Assembly (NCBI RefSeq): GCF_003402535.2
Contig: NZ_AP025172.1
Span: 248,001 to 312,000, forward strand
From: Cupriavidus sp. P-10
GTDB taxonomy: Bacteria > Pseudomonadota > Gammaproteobacteria > Burkholderiales > Burkholderiaceae
Length of the DNA stretch: 64,000 nt
Reading direction: 5' to 3'
Shown here: in pieces, positions 1 to 8,362 of the stretch
Layout of the letters: every line of letters begins with the position of its first letter
Numbering within the stretch: the stretch's first letter is position 1
Program-made: the position numbers and the translations under genes
The notes under the pieces: model-generated
The model's database searches: none
What the model was told of the DNA's origin: nothing
Seen by the model: only the letters and a program-made list of their open reading frames with translations

Positions 1-226
1 CGCGGCCTGGCGTAGCTGAAACGCCGCTCAGGTCTTGGCCGGCGATCAGCGAGTCGCCAAGGCTGCGGGAGTGGCCCGGCTGCGCCGATACGCCTTTCAG
101 GTCGTGGCCGGCAGTCATGGAGTGGCTGGTCGCCCAGGCCAGGTCGGAAGCGAATGCCCACGCGGTCACGCCGGTGGACAGGATCGCAGTGGCGCCAAGT
201 GCGCTGATCCAGTGGATCGGTTTCAT
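1..226 (-). CDS. Partial secreted protein with internal repeats
   Basis: The reading frame starts at an ATG (224-226, complement) and runs off the left edge, so only the first 75 codons are present. The N-terminus (MKPIHWISALGATAILS) is a signal peptide with a basic start and hydrophobic core. The mature part shows two imperfect copies of a unit containing AGHDLKGVSAQPG and AGQDLSGVSATPG, roughly 27 residues apart. I do not recognise the family. A GGAG ribosome site precedes the ATG. A promoter (TTGCAC, 17 bp, TATCTT, complement of 270-298) and a 23-bp palindrome at 246-268 lie just upstream, so the gene is probably under the same Rrf2 control as aceE, with which it is divergent. Only the start and export signal are confident. 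Confidence 0.7.
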   Translation of the reverse strand, partial: MKPIHWISALGATAILSTGVTAWAFASDLAWATSHSMTAGHDLKGVSAQPGHSRSLGDSLIAGQDLSGVSATPGR

Positions 227-245
227 AGTGAACTCCGTTTCTTTA

Positions 246-268
246 ACTACGATCAATGTAGTCGTAGT
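246..268. promoter_or_regulatory. Palindromic operator copy 1 (putative Rrf2 site)
   Basis: ACTACGA (246-252), a 9-nt spacer, then TCGTAGT (262-268) form a perfect 7-bp inverted repeat. The site lies immediately downstream of the -10 hexamer of the minus-strand secreted-protein promoter, where a bound protein would block transcription. The same arms and spacing recur at 432, 26888 and 33313. Confidence 0.8.
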
Positions 269-269
269 A

Positions 270-298
270 AAGATAGCCCATCGTCCATCGAAGTGCAA
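270..298 (-). promoter_or_regulatory. Sigma70-type promoter of the secreted repeat protein
   Basis: On the complement, TTGCAC (293-298) and TATCTT (270-275) are separated by 17 bp. The start codon at 226 lies about 44 nt below the -10 element. Confidence 0.5.
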
Positions 299-431
299 GC
301 ACCTTGCGAGCACGCCATCGACCGACGTCGGTGTGCTGGGCCAGGGAGGCGAGGGTGTGCTGCTTCAGCTGTGTTTCCGGTCAAGTGCAAGACATGAACA
401 GTCCATGGCTTGCCTGAAGTCTCAAACGATA

Positions 432-454
432 ACTACGACTAGACAAGTCGTAGT
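432..454. promoter_or_regulatory. Palindromic operator copy 2 over the aceE promoter
   Basis: ACTACGA (432-438), N9, TCGTAGT (448-454). The symmetry extends outward to GATAACTACGAC and GTCGTAGTTATC (428-439 and 447-458), giving 12-bp perfect arms around a 7-nt centre. A probable promoter, TAGACA (440-445), 16 bp, TATACT (462-467), overlaps it. Occupancy would cover the -35 element, which argues for repression of aceE. Confidence 0.82.
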
Positions 455-500
455 TATCGCCTATACTGGTTCTCATCGGATACCTTGATGGAGACATACC

Positions 501-3197
501 ATGACTGCCGCGCAACTTGACGAAATCGCATTGACAATTGATCCACAGGACGACGACCCGCAGGAGACAGCCGAATGGCTGGAAGCCCTGGAGGGCGTCC
601 TCGGCAACGTCGGGCCGGCGCGTGCGCACTATCTCATCGAGCGGCAGATTGCCCACGCGCGGCTGCGCGGGCAATTGCAGCCGCACTCGGGCGGCACGCC
701 TTACGTCAACACCATTGCTGTCGACCAGCAACCACGCATGCCAGGCGACCGTGAGATCGAGCGCCGCATTCGCGCCTATACCCGGTGGAATGCCATGGCG
801 ATGGTGGTGCGGGCCGGCAAGACTTCGAATGTCGGCGGGCATATCGCCTCGTTTGCCTCCGCGGCCACGCTTTATGACGTGGGCTTCAACCACTTCTGGC
901 GCGCGCCCACAGCGGATCACGGCGGCGACCTTGTCTTCGTGCAAGGCCACGTGTCGCCGGGTATCTACGCGCGCGCGTTCCTGCTGGGGCGGCTGGATGC
1001 CAAGCAACTCGACAACTACCGGCGCGAAGTCGGCGGGGAAGGGCTGTCCTCCTACCCCCACCCGTGGCTGATGCCCGATTTCTGGCAGTTTCCCACCGTT
1101 TCGATGGGACTCGGCCCGTTGATGGCGATCTACCAGACCCGCTTCATGAAGTACCTGCAAGCGCGCGGCATCGCGAAGACCGACGACCGGAAGGTCTGGG
1201 TATTCCTTGGCGACGGCGAAATGGACGAGCCCGAGTCCCTCGGCGCGATTGGCATGGCGGCCAGGGAGCGCCTGGGAAACCTTGTGTTCGTCGTCAACGC
1301 CAATCTTCAGCGCCTGGACGGACCAGTGCGCGGCAACGGCAAGATCGTGCAGGAACTGGAAAGCATCTTCCTGGGAGCCGGCTGGCGGGTGATCAAGGTG
1401 CTATGGGGTGGCCGCTGGGACCACCTGTTCGCACGCGACAAGAGCGGGGCGCTGGCACGGCGGATGATGGAGGTCGTCGACGGCGAATACCAGACCTACC
1501 GTTCGAAGTCCGGGGCATACCTGCGCGAGCATTTCTTTAATACGCCTGAGCTGAAGGCGCTGGTGGTCGACTACACCGACGATGACCTCTGGAGCCTGGA
1601 CCGCGGCGGCCACGATCCGGCGAAGGTCTTTGCCGCATTCGCTGAGGCCGCGCGCGGCAGCGACGTGCCGACCGTGATCCTGGCCAAGACCATCAAGGGC
1701 TATGGCATGGGCGACCAGGGCCAGGCCTCCAACGTCAACCACCAGCAGAAGAAGGTGCAGCGGGAGGCCCTGCTGGCCTTGCGCGACAAGTATGCGTTGC
1801 CCGTTGCGGATGCGGATATTGAAGACGTTCCGTATATCAGCTTGCCCGAGGGATCGAAAGAGCTCACCTACATGCGCGGACGCCGCGAGGCGCTGGGCGG
1901 CTACCTGCCCGCGCGGCGCCAGAAGGCCGCATCGCTGCCGGCGCCCGCCTTGTCGGCATTTGACGCGCTGCTGAGAGCCACGCCCGAAGGGCGGGGCATG
2001 TCGACCACGATGGCCTTCGTCCGCATCCTGGGCACGTTGCTGCGGGACAAGGAACTGGGCCGGCGCATCGTGCCGATCGTACCGGACGAGTCCCGCACGT
2101 TTGGCATGGAAGGACTGTTCCGGCAGATCGGGATCTGGAACCAGGACGGCCAGCGCTACACCCCGCAGGATGCCGAGACGCTGACATCCTACAAGGAGTC
2201 GACGACCGGCCAATTCCTGCAGGAGGGCATCAATGAAGCGGGGGGCATGGCCGACTGGATCGCTGCCGCGACGTCGTACTCCACGCATGGCGAGCCGATG
2301 GTGCCGTTCTATATCTTCTACTCGATGTTCGGCTTCCAGCGCGTGGGCGATCTCGCCTGGGCGGCGGCCGATATGCGGGCGCGCGGCTTCCTGCTGGGCG
2401 GGATTTCCGGACGGACCACGATCAACGGCGAAGGCCTGCAGCATGAGGATGGCCATTCGCTGTTGTGGGCATCGTCGGTGCCGAATTGCATCAGCTATGA
2501 CCCGTCGTTTGCGTACGAGCTGGCGGTGATCGTACAGGACGGCCTACGCCGCATGGTGCAGGAGCAGGAAGACGTCTATTACTACATCACCGTCATGAAC
2601 GAGACCTATGCGCAGCCGGCCATGCCGGCCGGTCCGACCGTCGTGCAGGATATCCTCAAGGGCATGTACGCTTTCAGCAAGGCGGAATCCGCGGAATCGG
2701 TCCCGAGAGTGCAACTGATGGGCGCCGGCACCATCTTCAATGAGGTCATCGCCGCAGCCGCATTGCTGCAGCAGGACTGGGGCGTCGCAGCGGATGTGTG
2801 GGGCGTGCCGGGCCTGACCGAACTGGCACGCGACGGCCGTGCGGCCGAACGGCACAACCTGCTGCATCCCGAGGCGCCGCCGCGCGTTCCGCACGTGACC
2901 CGGCTGCTGCAGAATGCGCCGGGGCCGGTCATTGTCGCGACCGACTATATCCGTGCCCTCGCGGACCAGATCCGTGCCTATGTGCCGCAGAAATTCGTAG
3001 TGCTGGGCACTGACGGCTTCGGCCGCTCCGATACCCGCGCGGCGTTGCGCCACTTCTTCGAGGTGGATCGCCACTGGATCGCGATCGCGGCATTGAAGGC
3101 GCTGGCCGATGAGGGGACCATCCCCGGCACTCGCGTCTCGGAAGCGATTCGCAAGTACGGGATCGATCCGGAGAAGCCGAACCCGCTGCATGCCTGA
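501..3197 (+). CDS. aceE: Pyruvate dehydrogenase E1 component, homodimeric type
   Basis: This thiamine-diphosphate enzyme decarboxylates pyruvate and acetylates the lipoyl groups of E2 in the cytoplasmic pyruvate dehydrogenase complex. The 898-residue length matches the AceE family (about 890 residues). The ThDP/Mg motif is clear: GDGEMDEPE starts at residue 237 and NANLQRLDGPVRGN at residue 266; the usual family form is NCN, so Ala replaces Cys at 267. A ggagac ribosome site precedes the ATG. No E2 (aceF) or E3 (lpd) gene follows within the window, so this is a solitary E1 that either serves a complex encoded elsewhere or is a paralogue. The overlapping palindromic operator indicates regulated expression. 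Identity is confident; the special role is inference. Confidence 0.95.
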   Translation: MTAAQLDEIALTIDPQDDDPQETAEWLEALEGVLGNVGPARAHYLIERQIAHARLRGQLQPHSGGTPYVNTIAVDQQPRMPGDREIERRIRAYTRWNAMAMVVRAGKTSNVGGHIASFASAATLYDVGFNHFWRAPTADHGGDLVFVQGHVSPGIYARAFLLGRLDAKQLDNYRREVGGEGLSSYPHPWLMPDFWQFPTVSMGLGPLMAIYQTRFMKYLQARGIAKTDDRKVWVFLGDGEMDEPESLGAIGMAARERLGNLVFVVNANLQRLDGPVRGNGKIVQELESIFLGAGWRVIKVLWGGRWDHLFARDKSGALARRMMEVVDGEYQTYRSKSGAYLREHFFNTPELKALVVDYTDDDLWSLDRGGHDPAKVFAAFAEAARGSDVPTVILAKTIKGYGMGDQGQASNVNHQQKKVQREALLALRDKYALPVADADIEDVPYISLPEGSKELTYMRGRREALGGYLPARRQKAASLPAPALSAFDALLRATPEGRGMSTTMAFVRILGTLLRDKELGRRIVPIVPDESRTFGMEGLFRQIGIWNQDGQRYTPQDAETLTSYKESTTGQFLQEGINEAGGMADWIAAATSYSTHGEPMVPFYIFYSMFGFQRVGDLAWAAADMRARGFLLGGISGRTTINGEGLQHEDGHSLLWASSVPNCISYDPSFAYELAVIVQDGLRRMVQEQEDVYYYITVMNETYAQPAMPAGPTVVQDILKGMYAFSKAESAESVPRVQLMGAGTIFNEVIAAAALLQQDWGVAADVWGVPGLTELARDGRAAERHNLLHPEAPPRVPHVTRLLQNAPGPVIVATDYIRALADQIRAYVPQKFVVLGTDGFGRSDTRAALRHFFEVDRHWIAIAALKALADEGTIPGTRVSEAIRKYGIDPEKPNPLHA

Positions 3198-3613
3198 ACG
3201 ACGAGCCATCGGGCACGCCGTCCGGCTCGATAGCCGGCCGGCGCCCGCGCAATGCTGCCGCCGACAGAGCTGCGAGGGATCGGAGGTGGTCCGTGCCGCC
3301 TCTCGCCGGCGTCGGGGCGGGCTGCTCAAGTCCGGCGCGCTGATCGGCGAGTACTCGTCCACGATGCACCACTCGGAAAGACTGCGCGACCGGATGGCAT
3401 CCCTGACGTCGTGCGATTATCGACACGAACCTGGGTGATCGGCTTCATTGCGCAGCCAGATCCCGCGGCGGGGCCCCGTGCAGCAGGCAGGTGTTGCGCG
3501 CAAGCGCCAACCACGTGTTCGTATTCGCGCTGAAGCACTTCCCGACCTAATATAGGCCATGCCATCGGTGGCTCGGGGGGCTTTCCAATGATGATCGATC
3601 CGCCAGTCTTGCC
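3198..3613. other. Intergenic region without recognised gene
   Basis: The short open frames here have no recognisable domain, and I see no strong hairpin followed by a T-run. It separates aceE from the molybdenum hydroxylase operon and presumably holds that operon's promoter. Confidence 0.4.
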
Positions 3614-5938
3614 ATGTTGACGCGCAGAGCTTTCCTGCTCGGGGGGGCTGGCGCTGCGGGTGCGCTGGTGATCGGATGGTCCTTGCTGCCGCCGCGCCAG
3701 CGCATGGTGGGCGGCGAGCCGCTGGCGGTGCGCGACGGGCAGTTCGCGCTGAACGGCTGGGTCAAGGTGGGATCCGACAACACCGTCACGGTGGTGATGA
3801 ACAAGGCCGAGATGGGGCAGGGCGTGCATACCGGCGCGGCGATGCTGCTGGCCGAGGAGATGGAGGCAGACTGGTCGCAGATCCGCGTCGAGCCGTCGCC
3901 CATCGACAACCTGTACAACAACATCGAGGGCGTGGTCGCCAACCTGCCGTTCCGGCCGGACGACAATGGCTGGCCCAGGCGCGCCGCCGCATGGTTCACG
4001 CGCAAGGGCGTGCGCGAGGTGGGCATGATGTTCACCGGCGGCTCGACCAGCATCCGGGACCTGTGGAACCCGATGCGCGAGGCCGGCGCAGCCGCCCGCA
4101 TGATGCTGTGCGCGGCAGCGGCCAAGCAGTGGGACGTCAAGGTCGAAGCGTGCCGCGCGCAGGCCGGCAAGGTGGTGCACCCGTCGGGGCGCAGCGCCAC
4201 CTTCGGCGAACTGGCCGCGGCAGCCGCGCGTGAGGATTTGCCAGGCAAGGTTGAACTGAAGGACCCGGGCAGCTTCAGGCTCATCGGCTCCCGCGCGGCG
4301 CGTCTGGACACCCCGGCCAAGCTTCACGGCACCGCCCGCTTCGGTATCGACGTGGTGGCGGAGGGAATGGTCTACGCCAGCGTGCAGATGTGCCCGACGC
4401 TGGGCGGCAAGCTGCAGGGGGCCCCGGCCGACGACGTGAAGAAGCTGCCCGGCGTGCTAGATCTCGTCGAACTGCCGCCGTTCCCGGGCGGCAGCGGCGG
4501 CGTGGCCGTGATTGCCAGCGATGCGTGGATCGCCATGGAGGCGGTGGAAAAGGTCCCTTGCAAGTGGGACGCGGGCGAGGCGCGGAACCTGTCAAGCGCC
4601 GGCATCCGCGACACGCTGGTGAAGGCGCTCGACGACGCCAACCCGCGCGTCTGGTACGAGCACGGTGACGGGCGCGCCATGAAGCAGGGCAAGCCCGCCA
4701 TCCAGGTCATGTACTCGGCGCCCTATCTCGCTCATGCCGCGCTGGAGCCGGTCAACTGCACGGTACTGGTCCAGGAGGACCGAGCCGTCGTGTGGGCCGC
4801 CACGCAGATGCCCGGGCTGGCTCGCCGCTGCGTGGCGAAGACACTTGATCTGGACACGGACAAGGTCGAACTGCGCCAGCAATCCATCGGTGGTGCATTC
4901 GGGCGCCGGCTCGAAGTCGATTTCATCTGCCAGGCGGCCGCCATCGCGGCGAAGCGCAAGGGCGTGCCGGTGCAGACGATCTGGTCGCGCCCCGAGGACA
5001 TGCGGCATGACTTCTACCGTCCAGCCAGCGTGTCGCGTTTCGAGGCCTGGCTCGAAGGGAACCGCAAGGTCATCGCCGTGCGCAATATGTCGGCCAGCCA
5101 GTCAGTGCTGGAGAGCACCGCTAAACGCAACTTCGGCCTGCCCGATATCTTCCTGTCGCGGCTGGACAAGTCCACCGCTGAAGGCGCTTTCGACCAGGCC
5201 TATGACTGGCCAGAGGTGTGGGTGGGGCACCGGACCGTGGATCTCGCCATCCCCGTGGGCTACTGGCGCTCGGTGGGGCACTCACACCATGCCTTCTTTA
5301 TGGAGAGCTTTGTCGACGAGCTGGCGGTGGCGCTCAGCAAGGACCCGCTCGACTACCGCATGAGCCTGCTCAAGGATGATCGCCAGCGCGCGGTGCTTGA
5401 GCAGGCAAGAAAGATGTCGGGCTGGGGCCAGCCTTTGCGCAAGCAGCCTGGCGTTGGGAAGGTGGGGCGCGGCGTGGCCTTGCACGAATCGTTCGGCAGC
5501 GTGGTGGCGCAGGTCGCCGAGGTGTCGGTGGACAACGCGGGGCAGGTGCGCGTGGATCGCGTTTTCTGCGCCATCGATTGCGGCATGCCGGTCAACCCGA
5601 CCCTGATCGAGCAGCAGGTCGAAGGCGGCATTGTATTCGGGCTGTCGGCGGCGCTGTGGCAGAAGATCACGCTGGAGCAAGGCAAGGTCACGGAGGATTA
5701 CTACACCGCCTTTCCTGCCATGCGCATGCGGGACTGCCCGGACATCCAGGTACACGTGATGCCTTCGACGGGAACGCCACAGGGCGTGGGCGAGTCCACC
5801 ACGCCGCCGATCGCGCCGGCGGTGGCGAACGCCTTGTTCAATGCCACCGGCGAGCGCTTGCGCGACCTGCCGCTGCTGAAGACCCTGCCGCCTTCCGGAG
5901 CCTGCGATGTCAGACAGTCAGATCAGTGTCAACGGTAA
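3614..5938 (+). CDS. Molybdenum hydroxylase large subunit, isoquinoline 1-oxidoreductase beta-like
   Basis: This is a xanthine dehydrogenase-family molybdopterin-binding subunit of the IorB type, which hydroxylates an aldehyde or N-heteroaromatic substrate. The N-terminus (TRRAFLLGG, residues 3-11) is a twin-arginine signal, so the enzyme is probably exported folded or anchored facing the periplasm. Cofactor motifs are present: GGAFGRR at about 426-432 and GVGES at 724-728, where Glu727 is the expected catalytic base. Length 774 aa fits the single-chain IorB group. The 3' end overlaps the 2Fe-2S subunit gene by 32 nt, so the two are translationally linked. The substrate cannot be read from the sequence. 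IorAB enzymes usually pass electrons to a c-type cytochrome, but none is adjacent here. Confidence 0.88.
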   Translation: MLTRRAFLLGGAGAAGALVIGWSLLPPRQRMVGGEPLAVRDGQFALNGWVKVGSDNTVTVVMNKAEMGQGVHTGAAMLLAEEMEADWSQIRVEPSPIDNLYNNIEGVVANLPFRPDDNGWPRRAAAWFTRKGVREVGMMFTGGSTSIRDLWNPMREAGAAARMMLCAAAAKQWDVKVEACRAQAGKVVHPSGRSATFGELAAAAAREDLPGKVELKDPGSFRLIGSRAARLDTPAKLHGTARFGIDVVAEGMVYASVQMCPTLGGKLQGAPADDVKKLPGVLDLVELPPFPGGSGGVAVIASDAWIAMEAVEKVPCKWDAGEARNLSSAGIRDTLVKALDDANPRVWYEHGDGRAMKQGKPAIQVMYSAPYLAHAALEPVNCTVLVQEDRAVVWAATQMPGLARRCVAKTLDLDTDKVELRQQSIGGAFGRRLEVDFICQAAAIAAKRKGVPVQTIWSRPEDMRHDFYRPASVSRFEAWLEGNRKVIAVRNMSASQSVLESTAKRNFGLPDIFLSRLDKSTAEGAFDQAYDWPEVWVGHRTVDLAIPVGYWRSVGHSHHAFFMESFVDELAVALSKDPLDYRMSLLKDDRQRAVLEQARKMSGWGQPLRKQPGVGKVGRGVALHESFGSVVAQVAEVSVDNAGQVRVDRVFCAIDCGMPVNPTLIEQQVEGGIVFGLSAALWQKITLEQGKVTEDYYTAFPAMRMRDCPDIQVHVMPSTGTPQGVGESTTPPIAPAVANALFNATGERLRDLPLLKTLPPSGACDVRQSDQCQR

Positions 5939-6371
5939 GAGCGTCGAAATCCGCGCGGACGGATGCACGCCGCTGTTGTGGGTGCTCCGCTGCGAACTCA
6001 AGCTGACGGGCACCAAGTTCGGGTGCGGTGTGGGCGTGTGCGGCGCCTGCGCGGTGCATGTCAACGGCAAGCTGCTGCTGTCGTGCCAGCACCAGGTGAG
6101 CGAGATGGCGGGAAAGAAGATCGTCACCATCGAAGGACTTGACGGCCCCGAGGCGAATGCCCTGCGGGCGGCCTGGCAGAAGCACGAGGTCGTGCAGTGT
6201 GGCTACTGCCAGAGCGCGCAACTGATGGCGGCGAGCGCCCTGCTCAAGCGCACGCGCAATCCGAAGGAGACAGAGATTGCCGACCAGATGAGCTGCGTGA
6301 TCTGCCGGTGCGGCACGTATACGCGGATCAGGCGAGCGATTTCGGAAGCGGTGGCGATGCTGAGGGGGTGA
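5907..6371 (+). CDS. (2Fe-2S)-binding small subunit of the molybdenum hydroxylase
   Basis: This 154-residue electron-transfer subunit is the IorA-type partner of the preceding large subunit. The N-terminal plant-ferredoxin-like cluster is ligated by C40, C45, C48 and C60 (FGCGVGVCGAC motif). The second, helical cluster is ligated by C98, C101, C133 and C135 (CGYC and CRC). Both clusters are intact and the length is typical. The start overlaps the end of the large-subunit gene by 32 nt. Together they make a two-subunit oxidoreductase without the FAD subunit found in other family members. Confidence 0.93.
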   Translation: MSDSQISVNGKSVEIRADGCTPLLWVLRCELKLTGTKFGCGVGVCGACAVHVNGKLLLSCQHQVSEMAGKKIVTIEGLDGPEANALRAAWQKHEVVQCGYCQSAQLMAASALLKRTRNPKETEIADQMSCVICRCGTYTRIRRAISEAVAMLRG

Positions 6372-6434
6372 GGGCGCCGGCGTGTGCGCGTGTCCCGGTC
6401 ATCAGGCGAGCTTTGAAGTCTCAGGGGGAAGGCG

Positions 6435-8339
6435 ATGAAGGATTCGGGAGGCGCTGCGACCGGGCGCGTGGAGCATTACACGCAACGAACCATGGTGAAC
6501 TGGCTGAGCCCGCTGCAGCTTCCGTTTACCGCCATGCGCGTTGCCGTGGCGATGGCCGTCGGCGCCTTTGCGGACCAGCGCATGGTGCAGGCCGCGCTCA
6601 CCACGCTGAATCCGAACCCACCGCTGCCGGTACCGGCTGACGAGCACGGCGGTGTCTGGGTCGACTATATGGCAGACACGGGCGACGGCTGGGACTCGAC
6701 CTACTCCATGGCATTGTGCGTCAGCCACGCGGTGACGCTGCGCGACCAGGGCGTGACGTTGCCGCGGTCAAAGGTGCTGTTGCTGGGCGGCGACCAGGTG
6801 TATCCGACGCCTGCCCATGACGGCTACCGGAGTCGCTTCGTCGATCCCTTTCGTGCTGCTTTCCCGGCGCCAGTCGAGGTCACGCGCCCCGCATACAGCG
6901 ACCAGTCGATCAGGTTGCCGGATGCGCCGTGGATGGTCGCCACGCCTGGCAATCACGACTGGTACGATGGCCTCCGTGGCTTCGCCCGCCTGTTCTGCAG
7001 TGGCAAGCCCGTGGGCGGCTGGGAGACACGCCAGCGCACCGGCTACTACGCCTTGCAGTTGCCCGGCGGCTGGTGGATCTGGGGCCTGGACCTGCAACTG
7101 GAGTCCGAAATCGACCGGCCGCAGCGCGAGTACTTCCAGAAGTTGTACACGGAGCTGCAGCCCGGTGACCGCGTGGTATTGTGCGCGCCCGAGGCGAGCT
7201 GGGTTGACGAGATGGAGCGCGTGCGCCGCGGGGAACGGCGCGCCGTGCCGTCCATTGAGACCAAGACGCCGCGCTTTCGAAGCCTGAGCGAGATCGAGGG
7301 CATGCTGGGCGACCGGCTCGCACTGGTGCTGGCCGGCAATTCGCACCATTACGCGCACTACGTGCCGCGAGAAAGCACCACGGGGCCGCATCGCATCACC
7401 TGCGGAGGCGGCGGCGCATTTCTTCACGGCACGCATCTGCTGCCGGATCCACCGAGGCCCATCGTCGTGGGCCCGGCCAGGCAGCACTACGAGCTGAAGT
7501 CCGCATATCCGGAAAAGGCGACCTCCCGGCAATTGCGCAATCGCGCGTGGCAATTGCCTGCGCGCAACCTCTCGTTCTGTGCGCTGGTGGCGATCCTGTA
7601 CCTGCTGTTCGACTGGATCGTCCAAAGCGCGAGCCTGGTACCGGTGCCCGGGCGCGACCATCGCAGCTTCATCCAAAGGCTGGCCGACCTCGAAGTGACA
7701 TTCGGGAATATGTGCGAGGTGTATCACGAACTGTTCCGGATCATGGCGCACAGTCCGGCGTCAGTGGTGTTCGCAGCGGGTATTGTCTTTTGCTGTGGTG
7801 CGCTGTCGACCAGGGATGTCAGGCGCGGCGTCGGGCTGGCGTGGGTTGTCGGCGCCTGGCACGGGCTGCTGCACCTGGCACTGGCTGTCGCCGTGCTATG
7901 GCTCGTCACGCGTTTCAATATCCATGGCTTTGGCGCGCACAATGCGCCGCCCATCTTGCTGTTCCTGGTCGAGGCCATGCTGCTGGGCGGCGTCCTCGGC
8001 GGTCTGCTGTTTGGCGTGTGGATGGTGTTGGGCAACGCGCTGTGGCGCCTGCACCCCGAGGAGGTGTTCTCCTCGCAGCGCATCGCCGACTACAAGTGCT
8101 TCCTGCGGATGCGGTTCGAGGGTGGGCAATTGACGATCTATCCGCTCAAGCTGGAGAAGGTTTGCAGAAACTGGAAGCTGGGTGAGGGCGTCAGGCAACT
8201 GACGAAGGTCCGCGGCAGCTGGCGCGTGCGCGCCCAGCCCGGCGCAACCGGTCCCCGCTTCGTGCCGGCTGACGGTCAGGTATCGCCAACGGAGGCGGTG
8301 CAGATGATCGAGGAGAAGGCAATCATCATCCAACGGTAA
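6435..8339 (+). CDS. Membrane-anchored metallophosphoesterase
   Basis: The first half holds calcineurin-like phosphoesterase motifs: GDQVYP (119-124), GNHDWYDG (172-179) and GNSHHYAHY (301-309), which supply Asp, Asn and His metal ligands. The second half has several hydrophobic segments (about residues 385-540), so the protein is an integral membrane phosphoesterase. A GGGGAAGG ribosome site precedes the ATG. It lies 63 nt after the molybdenum hydroxylase small subunit and 23 nt before a GMC oxidoreductase, so the four genes look like one operon. The substrate is unknown. The usual first metal motif D-x-H is less obvious; the ADTGDGWD region (about 76-83) may take that place. Confidence 0.8.
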   Translation: MKDSGGAATGRVEHYTQRTMVNWLSPLQLPFTAMRVAVAMAVGAFADQRMVQAALTTLNPNPPLPVPADEHGGVWVDYMADTGDGWDSTYSMALCVSHAVTLRDQGVTLPRSKVLLLGGDQVYPTPAHDGYRSRFVDPFRAAFPAPVEVTRPAYSDQSIRLPDAPWMVATPGNHDWYDGLRGFARLFCSGKPVGGWETRQRTGYYALQLPGGWWIWGLDLQLESEIDRPQREYFQKLYTELQPGDRVVLCAPEASWVDEMERVRRGERRAVPSIETKTPRFRSLSEIEGMLGDRLALVLAGNSHHYAHYVPRESTTGPHRITCGGGGAFLHGTHLLPDPPRPIVVGPARQHYELKSAYPEKATSRQLRNRAWQLPARNLSFCALVAILYLLFDWIVQSASLVPVPGRDHRSFIQRLADLEVTFGNMCEVYHELFRIMAHSPASVVFAAGIVFCCGALSTRDVRRGVGLAWVVGAWHGLLHLALAVAVLWLVTRFNIHGFGAHNAPPILLFLVEAMLLGGVLGGLLFGVWMVLGNALWRLHPEEVFSSQRIADYKCFLRMRFEGGQLTIYPLKLEKVCRNWKLGEGVRQLTKVRGSWRVRAQPGATGPRFVPADGQVSPTEAVQMIEEKAIIIQR

Positions 8340-8362
8340 GCATCCCAACGATAGGGAGCGTC

